A stretch of 64,000 nt of DNA from Hypericum androsaemum (GCA_963995505.1 OZ023197.1:14816475-14880474); one strand, 5' to 3'; positions 45,698-58,894 are shown, numbered from the stretch's first letter. Notes: generated by a model from the letters alone, not told the origin. A program made the numbers and translations.

Positions 45698-46468
45698 TGT
45701 TGGAGCAGAAAATTAATTCGCGGATTTGTTTGACTATTTCTCAGTAAAACAGTCGTATCTTTCTACTCATATATCCGATTGATACAATTCTAAAAGCTAC
45801 AAAAAGATAAAATAAAGATCTAGAACTTTCTAGTTTGTGACTTCTCCAGATTCGATGTAGAAGGAAGTCAGACTTGGGTTAGAAGTTTTGGGAGTAGGTT
45901 TTTTCTTATTAGGCCGCGGATCTACTGAACATATTTTGGTAAAAATACAGTAACTTTTGGCTCAAATATCAGATTGATATGATTCTAAAAGTCACAAAAA
46001 GAGAAGATAGAGATCTACAACTTTGTAGTTTATAACTCTTCCAAATTCAGTACAGAAAGGGGCAAAAATTGGGTTACAAGCTTTGGCAGTTTGTATTTTC
46101 CTTATTAGGCCGGGGCTATGTCGGGTTTTCCTATATTGAACATGGCCTAAGATTTTTGTATGGAGTTGAGGCGAGCTTATTCTATATAAGGAGAGCTAGG
46201 TACAGGCATGAAGGGGATACACAAAAAAATACTAAATTCTTAGCTTCATAGCTTTTATCATATGTAGCTTCATAGATTTTATCTTTCATATTTTTCATAT
46301 TTTTCTCCTATCCCTTTCAATAAAATCTTTCCTCCCCACTCTCTTTCTTCTCCTCTCTCACCCCCTTATTTCATCTTTTCTCCCTTTCGTTTGAATCGCA
46401 CTTGGGACGACCACTCCGGACCGTTCTTAAGATCATTTCCGATATTCTACCACAATTTATTTGCAATA
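45698..46468 (+). repeat. 5' LTR of the pol-less element (771 bp)
   Basis: It matches the 3' LTR along its length once the nested transposon is removed. Internally it contains two related stretches (GAGTTT/TAGTTTGTGACTT plus ATTAGGCCG), at about 45830-45920 and 46025-46110. The TATA-like TCTATATAAGGAG is near 46180. Confidence 0.9.
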
Positions 46469-46475
46469 TTATTTT

Positions 46476-46493
46476 TGGCACGCTCGGTGGGAC
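46476..46493 (+). other. candidate primer-binding site, not tRNA-iMet
   Basis: TGGCACGCTCGGTGGGAC follows the 5' LTR after a seven-base gap. It starts with TGG, as expected for a tRNA 3' CCA complement. I cannot name the matching tRNA from the sequence alone. Confidence 0.55.
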
Positions 46494-47277
46494 TAAGGAA
46501 GGCGTCTAAGAAGAGCGATTGTTGTGTCCAAATACACGAGCTTCTACATATAGTTTTCAGTCCTTCCTCAAAAGGGACGAAATCGGCCAAGGTTGTACTG
46601 AAAGAAGACATCCAGCGAGGTTATCCAAGTTTGGAGAGTATTTCGGTCCTCTTTTGTGCAGAATTTGAAGAAGCTTTCTTCACTAAAATTGAAGATCGTT
46701 ATTTTCTCTTTCTGTGGATACTCAGAACACCGAAATTGGAGGTCGTACAAGGGTATTACGATAAAAAAACTAAAGACCGGTCAGTCTGTAAGTTTGAAAA
46801 GTTTAGTTAGTTTTGAAGGGCATTTCGGTCTTTTTCACGGGCGAATTAGGTGAAAGCTATTTCAGAAAAAAGTGAAGATCTCTTAGCTTTCTGGAGACAC
46901 AAAGATCTCTTCAATCAAAGTTTGGAAGAAAAAGTTACAACTACAATACTGAAGGTTGGTCGTTCTGAAATTTGATTACGAATTTGGGTGTTAAGCTTGA
47001 CGTCTTTGATGGCCATGAGGAAAAGGTTGTTGCGTTTGGAAACCTTTGAAGTTGCTAATCGAGAGACCCTTAGGAAGGCGATTTTAGCAGTTTCAAGATA
47101 GTTTTATTATAACTATTGTGGTTGTAAATTATCTGAATATATCGATGATATTGAAACTCTCGTCGAGAAAGTTGATTACAAGAGAAGGTACCATGTTGGA
47201 ACACTTTGGGTTAACCATGTTGAAAAGAGCTATAGCATAGCTGTGTATCGAGAAACAATGGAATACACCAAGTACAT

Positions 47278-48233
47278 ATGATTTCAGTTCCCATTAGTGA
47301 GGAGGTAATTCAAGAAATTGAAAGAAGGCTTGAGAATACCGGATTTACGGCAAGATATGTAGCCAACTCTGTACCAAATCACCCAATGGAGGTACCATCA
47401 AGTGGCGTATTTGAGACTAAAATTGACACAGCCGTACATGAATCGGCTGAATTTATGCAACATTTTATCCCGACCATCCAAGAGGCCAAACAAACAACTA
47501 GTCCACCGTTGGCCGACACCACGGCCATCGAGATTGCAATGCCAACATTCGAGAAAAAGGAAGATCCATGCCCGACACAAGTCCCATCGACAACCGAGAC
47601 AACCCTAAATGCTGTATCAAATACTAAAGGCATCCCAAGGCCTCCACCGACTAAGGAAATCGTTGGGCCTTCGCTAGCAAAGAAAATTTTAGGGCCTCCG
47701 CCGAGTTACCTATTGCGGAGATCCGAGTCACACTTTGTTCCACGAGCAGTGAGCTACCTTCGCTTGTCCAATCCTATCTCAGCTCAACAACGAGACACTG
47801 GGGGGCAAACCCATCCTCAGAATATTATTGAGAATTCTATCTCATCCGGGGGGCTTGGAAAGCAATGCAACATTACAAATGAAGCTCTACTTTGGTCAAA
47901 ATTATCTTGGCCGGGGGGCAAGACATGCACAAAATGAAGAAGGAAGATGATGATGAAGTCAAGTCTTTAAATCCTCCTCAACCAAGAAAGAGTACGGGGA
48001 AGCAACAACCTAATAGGCTGGCTCAACCTCGGCCATCAAAGGTTTCAAATTACAGAGAATGTCCTCAAGTCACATGGTCAAAATCGGCCAGTAACAGAAA
48101 AAGGCCGCCTGAGTACACGTGGGTTAAGAGAGACATGGTCACTCGATTGGCGACCGAGCAAGGAGTTCTCCAGAGAAAGAACCCCTTCAAGGTTTGGGTG
48201 CCTAAGGAAGAACTTTCGCGGTTTAAAAAATAA
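47278..48233 (+). CDS. unknown Pro-rich protein frames of the pol-less LTR element
   Basis: Two frames overlap: 47278-47937 (219 codons, MISVPISEEVIQEIERRLEN) and 47892-48233 (113 codons, with KKEDDDEVKSLNPPQPRKST and a basic end KNPFKVWVPKEELSRFKK). The second lies in another frame, so one indel or a programmed shift near 47900 could join them. The middle is Pro/Thr-rich (PPPTKEIVGPSLAKKILGPP). There is no CCHC, protease or RT motif. A gag-like role is only a guess from position. Confidence 0.4.
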
Positions 48234-49379
48234 TCATGTGAGACATGACCCATAAGGAGTAATCAGCCTACAAGGTCTCCAAGTTATCATACAAAGCTTA
48301 TGCATAAGGAGATGCCAAGAAAGCTAAACCCACACTCGGGGGGCAAGCGTTCGGAGTCTCATTGACTAACTCTCACGAAGGCTCGACGAAGAAGGTTGGA
48401 GCAAAAAATTTAAAAGCAAAAGAAAAAACTTAGAGACTTTCAACAATAATTGTATGATCATTTTGACGAAGGAGATAGAGCTCTTACTCAACCATGTAGG
48501 CCTAAATCCATTTTTTGTGAGAGAGTCATGAGCATACGGATATCTCGAGATGAGTGATCAACTGCACGCCTACAACGGCTAGGTCTCAACCGGTTTGATG
48601 GTATATTTTTCACATATTTACGGTCTTATCTTAGTCGGTTATTTTTTTTTTGTGGAGTTAATTTTCTGCGTGTTCAAAGATGGATACACGTTAATGCTTT
48701 TTCTAGCGTCAAAACATTGATGTGTGGGGGGCATTGTTAGAGCGGAAAATTAATTCGCAGATTAGTTTGACTATTTCTCAGTAAAATATCCGTATCTTCC
48801 TACTCATATATCTGATTGATACAATTCCAAAAGCTACAAAAAGATAAAATAAAGATCTAGAATTTTCTAGTTTGTAACCTCTCCAGATTCAACGTAGAAA
48901 GAGGTCAGACTTGGGTTGAGATTTTTGGGAGTAGGTTTTTTCTTATTAGGCCGCGGATCTACTGAACCTATTTTGGTAAAAATACCGTAACTTTTAACTT
49001 GAGTATCGGAATGATATAATTCTAAAAGCCACAGAGAGAAAAGATAGAGATCTACAATTCTGTAGTTTGTGACTTTTTCAAATTCGGCACAAAAAGGGGA
49101 GAAAATTGGATTATAAGTTTTGGCAGTTTGTATTTTCCTTATTAGGCCGGGGCTATGTCGGGTTTTCCTATATTGAACATGGCCAAGGGTTTTTGTATGG
49201 AGTTAGGGCGAGCTTATTCTATATAAGGAGAGCTAGGTATAGGCATGAAGGAGACACACAAAGAAAATACCAAATTCTTAGCTTCATAGCTTTTATCTTA
49301 GCTTTTATCCTATGTAGCTTCATAGCTTTTATCTTTCATATTTTTCATAATTTTCTCCTATCCTTATCAATAAAATCTT

Positions 49380-50644
49380 GGAATAAGTTTATTCTAGTAC
49401 CCTGTGGTTTCACCCATTTTGCATGGAGTACCATGTAGTTTTAAATTGGTATTTTAGTACCCTGTGGTTGATCACTAATTATCCGGGCAGGTACAGGGCA
49501 GCTACCCATCCAAACCCGCCTGAAACGACGTCGTTTTGAGATGACGTGAAAGACATGTGGCAAAAGACTTTCTTAAGTTAAAGCTGACGTGGACCGTGGT
49601 AAATTATATATTTAATTCCCAATTTAAATATTTTTAAAATTAAAAATATTTGTTTCCCCAATTGCCGATCATCTACTCATCAGTTCTGGCAACCCAATTA
49701 ACATCGCTGTCGTCAAGCTTCGTCAATCACCGGTGTCGGGAATGTTAGATCGAGCTAGCCGATTGGGATTTTCTCACTCCAAAACAAAACAATTCAATTG
49801 ATTCAAAGCATTAATCTTTCTACCTTGGTATCAATTTTGCAGCTGCTTCGTCATTGTCGTTTGATCGTGAAAGAAACCCAGAAGCTATGGAAAAGGATGG
49901 GAAAACGGAAACCCAGAAGCTGGGGATATTGAGGAGAAGGAAAGAACAAACCTTTAGGTTTCAGTTGGGTATTGTCAGACTATGCCCTCAGGAAGCGATT
50001 TGCCGAGGAGATGTTCTCGCTGAAGGAAGCACGAAGGAACACTACGCTGAAGGACTTGAAGGAAGCACGATGAAACACCACGGAATGACGGTGGTGGAGG
50101 ACATGACGAAGAATCTGGGGCCCAGAGTGCGTCAGAAAGTTGGGGCCATCGAGGAGCGAAGTGGAGGACGAAGGAGGCTGAGTTGCTCGTGAAGGACGGA
50201 GGATGCCGAGCTGGGACTGGCGGCGTGGAGGATGGAGGAGCACGAAAAGCCGAGTTGGGACCAGCTTCAGGGAGGCTAAGGCCAGCGCGTGTGGAGGTTG
50301 GGTCTCGATTGAAAGAAGCTTGTGGAGAAGAAAGGAGGAGGAGAGAGATTGAGATAATTTTTTGGTATATTTAAAAGGGATTTTGAAATTATATAAATAA
50401 ATTAGGGATTGAATATGTAATTTACTACGGTCCACGTCAGCTTTAACTTAAGAAAGTCTATTGCCACGTATCTTCCATGTCGTCTCAAAACGACGTCGTT
50501 TCAGGTGAGTTTGGATGGGTAGCTGCCCTGGACCTGTCCGGATAATTGGTGATCAACCACAGGATACTAAAATACCAATTTAGAACCACATGGTACTCCA
50601 GGCGAAATGGGTGAAACTACAGGGTACTAAAATAAACTTATCTC
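49380..50644. mobile_element. non-autonomous Mutator-like DNA transposon (MULE), 1265 bp
   Basis: Terminal inverted repeats of roughly 230 bp (49380 to about 49609, and about 50417-50644) start GGAATAAGTTTATT / GAGATAAGTTTATT and hold a palindromic AAACGACGTCGTTT. A perfect 9-bp target duplication TAAAATCTT lies at 49371-49379 and 50645-50653, diagnostic of the Mutator superfamily. The interior has no transposase. It carries an open frame (see next entry). Confidence 0.92.
49854..50192 (+). CDS. 112-codon frame inside the MULE, origin unknown
   Basis: The frame begins MSFDRERNPEAMEKDGKTET and is highly charged and Glu/Arg/Gly-rich. The interior is richer in G and C than the TIRs or flank, as in Pack-MULEs that carry host fragments. 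I do not recognise a source gene, and it may be non-coding. Confidence 0.25.
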   Translation: MSFDRERNPEAMEKDGKTETQKLGILRRRKEQTFRFQLGIVRLCPQEAICRGDVLAEGSTKEHYAEGLEGSTMKHHGMTVVEDMTKNLGPRVRQKVGAIEERSGGRRRLSCS

Positions 50645-50793
50645 TAAAATCTTTCCTCCCCACTCTCTTTCTTCTCCTCTCTCACCCCCTTATTTCATCT
50701 TTTCTCCCTTTCGTTTGAATCGCTCTTGGAACGACCACTCTGGACCCGTTTTTAAGATCATTTTCGACATTCTACCACAATTTATTTGCAACA

Positions 50794-53130
50794 ACGACTG
50801 GTAAAATTTTTAGTAAAGTCTCGACTGCAACTCTCATACGAGCAGTGGGGGACATTTGGGTAGGGAGAGGGGGTTCTATTTGTTCGGGAAACATTGCAAG
50901 GAGTTTTTATTGGGTTCGGGGATCATTGTGATTGTAATTAGTATTATTACTATATTATTATATTAATAAAATAAATTTACCTACCAAAAAAAATCACGAT
51001 GACCAAACGGAGTATTTTTTGGTTTAATTATTGGTGTCCAGCCTATTGGGCCGACTAATCCAATTCGAATCGGATAGAACCTTTGAAAGGTGGCAAAGCT
51101 CACCAAACAGGAGTATCTTAACAAACACAAGAAAGACAATCAAAATAATTTTCTTTTAATCCATTTGTCAATCCTTGAGTGACAAAAATGCACCGAATCA
51201 AGAACCTAAACGGGAAACATTGTGCGAAGACAATAAATTGTCCTCAAATGGAGCGACAAAAACCTAAAGCATTACATCCCATCCAGTGATAAAACTCAAC
51301 GGTTCACCTCATTAAAAAATACACCGAATCAAGAAATAATATAAAGTTCTGATTTTAAATAATTGAGACATTGTTTCATTGTATCTATTCTTGAGCATGA
51401 TATAATACAAAATATATCAGAAGTTCACAGTCATAATTTTCATCATCGAAAACTATGAAGGCATATTGTAGTAAACGACATATTGTTACAAGATGACATA
51501 TTGTAGTATACGACGGCGTATTTTTTCTATTTTGGAAATTGTACATGTATATGATCAATCAATTTTTTTTTTGAGATTTAGTTAGATTTTTTATTTATGG
51601 CCTAAAAGAACACAATAACTAGTTAACTCTGTTTGATGATCTTATTCAATTTCCAGTGGTAATGGTAAAGAATTACGCATGCTTCTTCTTCTATAAAACT
51701 TAACGAGGTGCTCTCCCCTTTCCTTTCCCTTTTCTCTTCCTTCGTGTTGGATTTCAATCTTTCTTTCTTGTGGTTTCGTTCCGATGGAGCAACGAGTCCC
51801 ATGTAAAAGTAAAATCATCTCTATTATTTTGGAACGAAGAAATTGTGCAATCGAGACATATATATATCTAGAGTAATTTTCTATAGGTAAACTTATAGAC
51901 CAAATTATTATATATGATAGAAATTGAATATTGTATTCGGTTGATTCTTTTTAGCCAAATACGCTTTTACATATCCAAAGTACATGGAACTTAACCAAAT
52001 AACATTTAACCTGATAGTACAAAATATTGTTAAATTGAGAAAAATTCAGGTTCAAATCCTGACAAATATAAATTTGGTGTAAAAATATGAAACTTATACC
52101 TATTCATTAATCTTGCTATACACTCTCATGCAATCAAACTATTGAAAGGTGGGCTCCTCGGCTCAGTTGGTTGGATTTCCGTGTAAAGCCTAAACGGGAC
52201 TGTGTATGTGCCTTAGGCCCACATAGTTTGGTCTACTCTCCAGGCCCAATAGTTTGCTGAAATATCTCAGTGGACTTTGCTTTCGGCCCACCAAAACTGA
52301 ATTGGGATAAATATAATTATCCGAAGAATTTTTGACACAGCAAGCACTTTTAAGAGCATTGCAATTATTGCTAAAAAAAGAGAGCATTGCAATTAATTTG
52401 CGAATCTGTTTATCTTTATTTCACTAATAGTACATGTACAAACTACTTGTAATGCATCAAATTAATCTGACCGGTGAATGGTTAGTCGACAAATCTTTCG
52501 TAGTTCGCATTTGTGTTGAAAGATTATTATTTTTTAAATTCCGCACATAAAGATTCAGAAAAATGGGATTGTCGCTTCCACGGTACACTTGTTGATATTT
52601 ATGAAATTGGTGAAAAAAAATTCAAATTATTAACGAAGATATATAAAAACTATGTGAAAATAAATCGAGGACGATTCATATTTTATTATTTCCTCGATTA
52701 AGTACACTTTACTAAAATTTAATAAATTTTTATTAAAAATACCAAAAGATCGCTATGATATAAAATAAATTAATATTATGAGCTAGAGCTGCGAATCGAC
52801 TAATTTTAATTTAATTTGGATATAATAATACTCCTAACAAATATTTAAACTATTTTTTTCGAACCTCTTTTAATTATTACTAAACAGGAAAAAAGCCCCA
52901 ACGGCAAGGTTTGACCGGGTCAAACCGCCTCTACTCCTCTTATGTAAAAGAAACTAAACAGGAAAAAAAGGGCTCGCTCTTTTCTTCTTATTTCGTTCCC
53001 CGCTCTTCCTCCTCCTCTCTAACGGTAGGCTCTTCTTCTTCCCTCTCCCACCATTAAGCTCCAAATCCTCTCTAATTCCCAAGATACCAACCACAGACCA
53101 GGCTGCCGGCTACCAGTTAGGGTTTCCGGT
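50794..53130. other. long AT-rich intergenic region
   Basis: No gene is supported over 2.3 kb. A GGTTCAAATCC word (52048-52058) and GGCTCAGTTGGTT (52159-52171) resemble Pol III boxes but lie in the wrong order for a tRNA or SINE. From about 52890 the DNA becomes promoter-like and pyrimidine-rich toward the start of the next gene. Confidence 0.4.
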
Positions 53131-53139
53131 CGACAATTA

Positions 53140-53296
53140 ATTAAGTGTATCGGATCAGCGATCCAAAACAGCGTCGTTTGGGACGGCGTGTACTTCGTCT
53201 CGAGCTTGTTATTGGAGCTCAACTCCCTCGAGAAGAAGATCAATGCCCCCTCCGCCCCCGTTAATCTCTCCAAATCCGGCCCTCCCCGTCCTCGGT
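53140..53296 (+). other. possible first exon of gene D
   Basis: One frame reads KCIGSAIQNSVVWDGVYFVS, then LLLELNSLEKKINAPSAPVN, and ends before a donor GTAACTCG after CCTCG. No start codon could be fixed. A downstream exon-like piece at about 53546 (after TTTCAG) would join as GTMMVWKNAVPLVEPV and then a stop. The assignment is weak. Confidence 0.25.
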
Positions 53297-54075
53297 AACT
53301 CGCTTTTTCGCTCTGTATTGTACTTCGGATGCGTAATTCTCTTTTTTTTAGGTTAGTCCAAGTTCAAATTTTGCTGGAAATCTTGCTGGGCATTTTAGTG
53401 ATTTCGAGTTTTGGTGTTAGTTTCGTGTAGCCTGCGATTGCTTGTTTGAAAGTGCTGAATTTCATGGATAATGAGTTTTGGATCATGACTGACACATTCG
53501 TCAACCATTGGCTAGAGTAAGTGATTTGCTTTGATTGTGTTTCAGTGGAACGATGATGGTGTGGAAGAATGCAGTGCCTTTGGTTGAACCAGTATAATCC
53601 GGTACGTAGATCGGGAACAGACAGTAGGGTCAAGGTGTTGGATGCATGCTGCAACCTGGACCAAACTATTGTCTCCCTGTGTGCCATGCTATTAATAGGT
53701 GATTTGATTTGTCCTTTGGTTCGTATGCCGATGCTAAATTTGGTTCTTCTTTATGTGGTTCTTCTTGGCAATCATGTATCTGTTGTGTAGGGTTTGCATT
53801 CCTTTTTTCTCTCAGTTTTTTTTTTCCTTGCAAAGTATTTTTTTTATAGATAAAGTTTACTACTCAAGAGAATGTTACGTTCTTATTCCTTCGTTCGTAG
53901 GCCGATGCTAACTCTGATTTTTTAGGTGATTCTTCTTGGCGATCAATTGGCTCATCCTGATGGGTATTCGTTGCATCAGGTTTGCATTTCTCTTTTCTCT
54001 CAACTTCTTTTTTCCCTTGCAAAGTATTCTTTTGACATTTTTTTTAGACAAGATTTATTGCTAGGAGTATTATCA

Positions 54076-54250
54076 TTCATGCATGCACATACATGCATAC
54101 ATATTCATAATTTATTTACATGCATGCATTCACATTCACATACGCATACATACATATTCATAATTCATTTACATGCATGTATTCACATGCGCATACATAC
54201 ATATTAATAATTTATTTACATGCATGCATGCACATATGCATCCATGACTC
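54076..54250. repeat. ATGCAT-rich minisatellite block 1
   Basis: Degenerate copies of a unit of about 44 bp containing ACATGCATTCACAT, ACGCATACATACATATTCA and AATTCATTTACATG. It is followed by a conserved tail (GCATCCATGACTCCC ... GATATCTTGACAC) seen after all four blocks. Confidence 0.9.
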
Positions 54251-55749
54251 CCTTTTTAATCCAACTCTTCTCTATCTGGTTAGTTGGTTTATTGCATCCT
54301 TCAATTATGTATTTTTTCTTAACTATTTTGAATTGACATGATATTAGTTGTGGAATATGTAATGTTAGATATCTTGACACTTCTAAAAAAAAGAATAAAA
54401 GTTGTGGCATCTGAAAGAATAACAAGGTTAGTAATTTAATTGTTTATAAGTTAAGTCTCGAAATTGTTAGTTAATAATTTATACAAGTTATCTTCCTCAA
54501 TATCCTCCTCTATTTATATGCATCTCTATATTATTTTTCGCTGTGATTACTATTGTGTAGATAACTTGTTCTTCTCGGTTCTTTTTGACGACCATGTGGT
54601 TCATCATGATAGGTATTCATTGTATTGGATTTGCATTCCACTTTTCTCTTTTTTCCATTGCAAAGTATCTTTTGACTTTTTCTCTATGTATAAAGTTTAT
54701 CGCTCAAGAGGATGTTACTATTGTATTCCTTTGGTTCGTGTGCTGATGCTAACTCTGGTTCTTCTTTAGCTAGTTCTTCTTGATGATCAGCTGGTTCATC
54801 TTGATGGGTATTCGTTGCGTCGAGTTTGCATTCCTCTTTTCTCATAGCTTCTTTTTTTCTCTTACAAAGTATTTTTTTTGATATTTTCTTTCTCGAGATA
54901 AATTTTACTGCTCAAGAGGGTGTTATATTTTTATTCGTTTGGGTCGTGGGCCGGTGCTAAATCTGGCTCTTCTTCAGGTGGCTCTTCTTGACATCAGGTG
55001 GTTCATCCTGATGGATATTTGTTGCTTCGGGTTTGCATTCTTATTTTCTCTCGACTTCTTTATTTTTCATGCAAAGTATTTTTTTTTTGATATTTTCTTT
55101 CTCTAGATAAAGTTTACTATTTAAGAGGACGTTACTTTCTTATTCCTTTGGTTCATGGGCATGTGCTAACTTAGCTTCTTCTTTTGGTAGTTTTTCTAGG
55201 CGATTAGGTGATTCATCCTAATGGGTATTCGTGGTGTCAAGTTTGCATTCCTCTTCTCACTACTTTTTTTCCCTTGCAAATTATTCTTTTGACATTTTTT
55301 TTCTCTAAATAAAGTTTACCGTTCAAGAGGGTGTTACATTCTTATTTGTTTCGTTTGTGTGTCGATGCTAATTCTGGTTCTTTATTAGGTGGTTCTTCTT
55401 GGCGATCTGGTGGTTCATCCTGATGAGTTTTCGTTGTTTCGGGGTTGCATTCCTCTTTTCTCTTAGCTTTTTTTTTCTTGTAAAGTGTTCTTTTGACATT
55501 TTCTTTCTCTAGATAAAGTTTACTGCTCAAGAGGATGTTATGTTCTTATTCTATTGATTCGCATGCCGATGCTAACTTTGGTTCTTCTTAAGGTGGTTCT
55601 TCTTGGCGATCAGCTAATTCATCCTGAAGGGTATTCGTTACGCCGGGTTTGTATTCTTCTTTTCTCTGAGCTTCTTTTTTCCCCTTGCAAAGTATTCTTT
55701 TGATATTTTCTTTCTCTAGATAAAGTTTACCGCTCAAAAGTAACATCAT

Positions 55750-55910
55750 TCAGGCATACATGTACTTGCTTACACATGCATGCATGTATTCACATATTTG
55801 CATACATATTCATAATTCATTTACACACATTCATTCACATACACATACATACATACATATTCATAACTCATTTACATACATGCATTCATTTACGCATCCA
55901 TGACTCCCTT
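55750..55910. repeat. ATGCAT-rich minisatellite block 2
   Basis: The same unit and tail as block 1, with more divergence at the left end. Confidence 0.9.
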
Positions 55911-56786
55911 TTTCATCAAACTTTTCTTTATCTGGTTAGTTGGTTTAATGCATCTTTGAATTATGTACTTTTTCTTACCTATTCTGAATTGACATGATAT
56001 TAGTTGTAGAATATGTAAAGTTAGATATCTTGACACTCTAAAAAGAGGAGTACAAGGTGCGGCATCTGAAAGAATAACAAGGTTAGTAATTTAATTATTT
56101 ATAAGTTAAATCTTGAAATTGTTAGTTAATAATTTATATAAGTTATCTTCCTCAATATCCTCCTCCGACTTGTTTGCATCTCTACATTATTTTTCGTCAT
56201 GATTACTGTTTTGTAGATAACTTGTTCTTTTTTGTTCTTGTTGGCGATTAGGTGGTTCATCTTGATGTGTATTTGTTGCATCCGGTTTGCATTCCCCTTT
56301 TCTCTATGCTTCATTTTTTCTCTTGCAAAATATTCTTTTGACATTTTCTTTCTCTAGATCAAGTTTTCCAGTCAAGAGGGTGTTACGTTCTTATTCTTTT
56401 GGTTCGTGTGTCGATGCTAACTCTGGTTCTTTTTTAGGTGGTTCTTCTTCGCGATCGGGTGGTGCATGTATTCGTTGCGTCACGTTTGCATTCCTGTTTT
56501 TTCTCAGTTTCTTTTTTTTTGCAAAGTATTCTTTTTGACATTTTCTTTCTCTAGATAAAGTTTACTTCTCAAGAGGATGTTACGTTCTTAATACTTTGAT
56601 TCGTGGGCCGATGCTAACTTTGATTTTTCTTTAGGTGGTTCTTTTTGGCGACCAGCTGGTTCATCCTGTTGGGTATTCGTTACGTCAGTTTTGCAATCCT
56701 CTTTTCTCTCAACTTCTTTTTTTCCCTTGCAAAGTATTCTTTTGACATTTTCTTTCTCTAGACAAAGTTTATCGCTCAAGAGTAAT

Positions 56787-57015
56787 ATCATTCATGCATG
56801 CACATACATGCATTCACTTATATGCATACATATTCATAATTCATTTAAATACATGCATTCACATACGCATACATACATATTCATAATTCATTTGCATACA
56901 TGCATTCTCATACGCATACATACATATTCATAATTCATTTACATACATGCATTCACATACACATACATACATATTCATAATTCATTTACATACATACATT
57001 CACACACGCATCTAT
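56787..57015. repeat. ATGCAT-rich minisatellite block 3
   Basis: The longest block, with about five copies of the unit. The same conserved tail follows. Confidence 0.9.
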
Positions 57016-58894
57016 GACTCTCATCTTCTCTCTATCTAGTTAGTTAGTTTATAGCATTCTTGAATTATGTATTTTTTCTTACTTGTTCTGAATTGACATG
57101 ATATTAGTTATGGAATATAAAATGTTAGATATCTTGACACTTCTAAAAATAAGAGTACAAGGTGCCGCATCTGAAAATTAAACAAGGTTAGTAATTGAAT
57201 TATTTATAAGTTAAGTCTCGAAACTGTTAGTTAATAATTTATACAAGTTATCTTCCTCAATATTCTCCTCTGACTTGTTTGAATCTTCATATTATTTTTC
57301 GTTGTGATTACTGTTGTGTAGATAACTTGTTCTTCTTGGCGATCAGGTTGTTCATCATCATGGGTATTCGTTGCGTTGAGTTTGTATTCCTCTTTTCTCT
57401 TAGCTTTTTTTCCCTTGAAAAATATTCTTTTGACATTTTTTCTCTCTAGAGCTCAAGAGGACGTTACATTCTTATTCTTTTCTTTCGGGTGCCGATGCTA
57501 ACTCTGGTTCTTCTTTAGGTGGTTTTTCTTGGCGATCAGGTGGTTCATCCTAATGGGTATTTGTTGCGTCGGGTATGCATTCCGCTTTTCTATCGGCTAC
57601 TTTTTTTCCATTGCAAAGTATCTTTTGACTTTTCCTTTCTCTATATATAGTTTACTACTCAAGAGGATATTACGTTCTTATTTTTTTGGTTCGTGTGCTG
57701 ATGTTAACTCTGGTTCTTCTTGGCGATCAGGTGGTTCATCCTGATGGGTATTCTTTGCACCGGGTTTACATTCCTCTTTTCTTACAGCTTCTTTTTTTCC
57801 CTTGCAATGAAATTTTCTTTCTCTAGATAAAGTTTACTGCTCAAGAGTTTCTAATGTTCTTATTCCTTTTGTTCGTGGGCCGATGCTGACTCCAGTTTTT
57901 TTTTTGAGAATTAATACTTCAGTTCTACTTTAGGTTATTTTTCTTGGCGATCACCTGGTTCATCCTGATAGGTATTCGTTGCGTAAGGTTTGCATTCCTC
58001 TTACCTCTCACCTTCTTTTTTTCCTTACAAAGTATCCTTTTGACATTTTCTTTCTTGAGATAAAGTTTACTGCTCAAGAGAGTGTGATGTTCTTATTCAT
58101 TTGGTTTGTGGACCTATGCTAACTCTGGTTTTTCTATAGGTGGTTCTTCTTGGGGATCAGGTGGTTCATCCTGACATGTATTCGTTGCATCGGGTTTGCA
58201 TTCGTCTTTTCTCTTGGCTTCTTTTTTCCCTACAAAGTATTCTTTTGACATATTATTTCTCTAGATAAAGTTTACTGCTCAAGAGGATACGTTCTTATTC
58301 CTTTGGTTCGTGGGCAGTTGCTAACTCTGGTTCTTCTTTAGGAGATTCTTTTTGGCGATCAGGTGGTTCATCCTGATGGCCATTCGTTGTGTCGGGTTTG
58401 CATTCCTCTTTTCTCTCAACTTTTTTTTTCCTTGCAAAGTATTCTTTTAACATTTTCTTTCTCTAGATAAAGTTTACCGCTCAAGAGAGTGTTACGTTCT
58501 TAATCTTTTGGTTCGTGTGCTGATGCTAACTCTTGTTCTTCTTTAGGTGGCTCTTCTTGGCGATCGGGTGGTTCATGTATTTGTTGCATCGGATTTGCAT
58601 TTCTCTTTTCTCTCAGCTTCTTTTTTTTTCTTGCAAAGTAATCTTTTTGACATTTTTTTCTCTAGATTAAGTCTAATGCTCAAGAGGATGCTACGTTCTT
58701 ATTCCTTCAATTCGTGACCCAATGCTAACTCTAGTTTTTCTTTAGGTGGTTCTTTTTGGCGATCAGTTGGTTCATTCTGTTGGGTATTCGTTGCGTCAGG
58801 TTTGCATTCCTCTTTTCTCTTGGCTTCTTTTTTCCCTTGCAAAGTATGCGTTTGACATTTTCTTTCTCTAGACAAAGTTTACCGCTCAAGAGTA

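Larger units (their letters stand above)
45698..50793 (+). mobile_element. non-autonomous LTR retrotransposon without pol domains, nested MULE in 3' LTR
   Basis: The 5' LTR (45698-46468) and 3' LTR (48735-50793, containing a 1265-bp insertion) begin TGTTGGAGC/TGTTAGAGC and end TTTGCAAYA. The interior of about 2.27 kb ends in a polypurine tract (TGTGTGGGGGGCAT). It encodes two overlapping unknown frames but no protease, integrase or RT motif. A candidate primer-binding site TGGCACGCTCGGTGGGAC is at 46476-46493. No matching target duplication was found (GCGAT on the left, ACGAC on the right). This resembles large-retrotransposon-derivative or gag-only elements. Confidence 0.85.
48735..50793 (+). 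repeat. 3' LTR of the pol-less element, interrupted by a MULE
   Basis: LTR sequence occupies 48735-49379 and 50645-50793. The insertion point corresponds to 46321-46330 in the uninterrupted 5' LTR (TAAAATCTTTCC). Confidence 0.9.

Noticed and set aside
49854..50435. Minus-strand 151-codon frame opposite the MULE frame
   Set aside because: It partly covers the terminal inverted repeat and is probably only the complement of the G+C-richer interior.
52048..52171. tRNA or SINE candidate from GGTTCAAATCC and GGCTCAGTTGGTT
   Set aside because: The B-box-like word lies before the A-box-like word, and no cloverleaf can be drawn.
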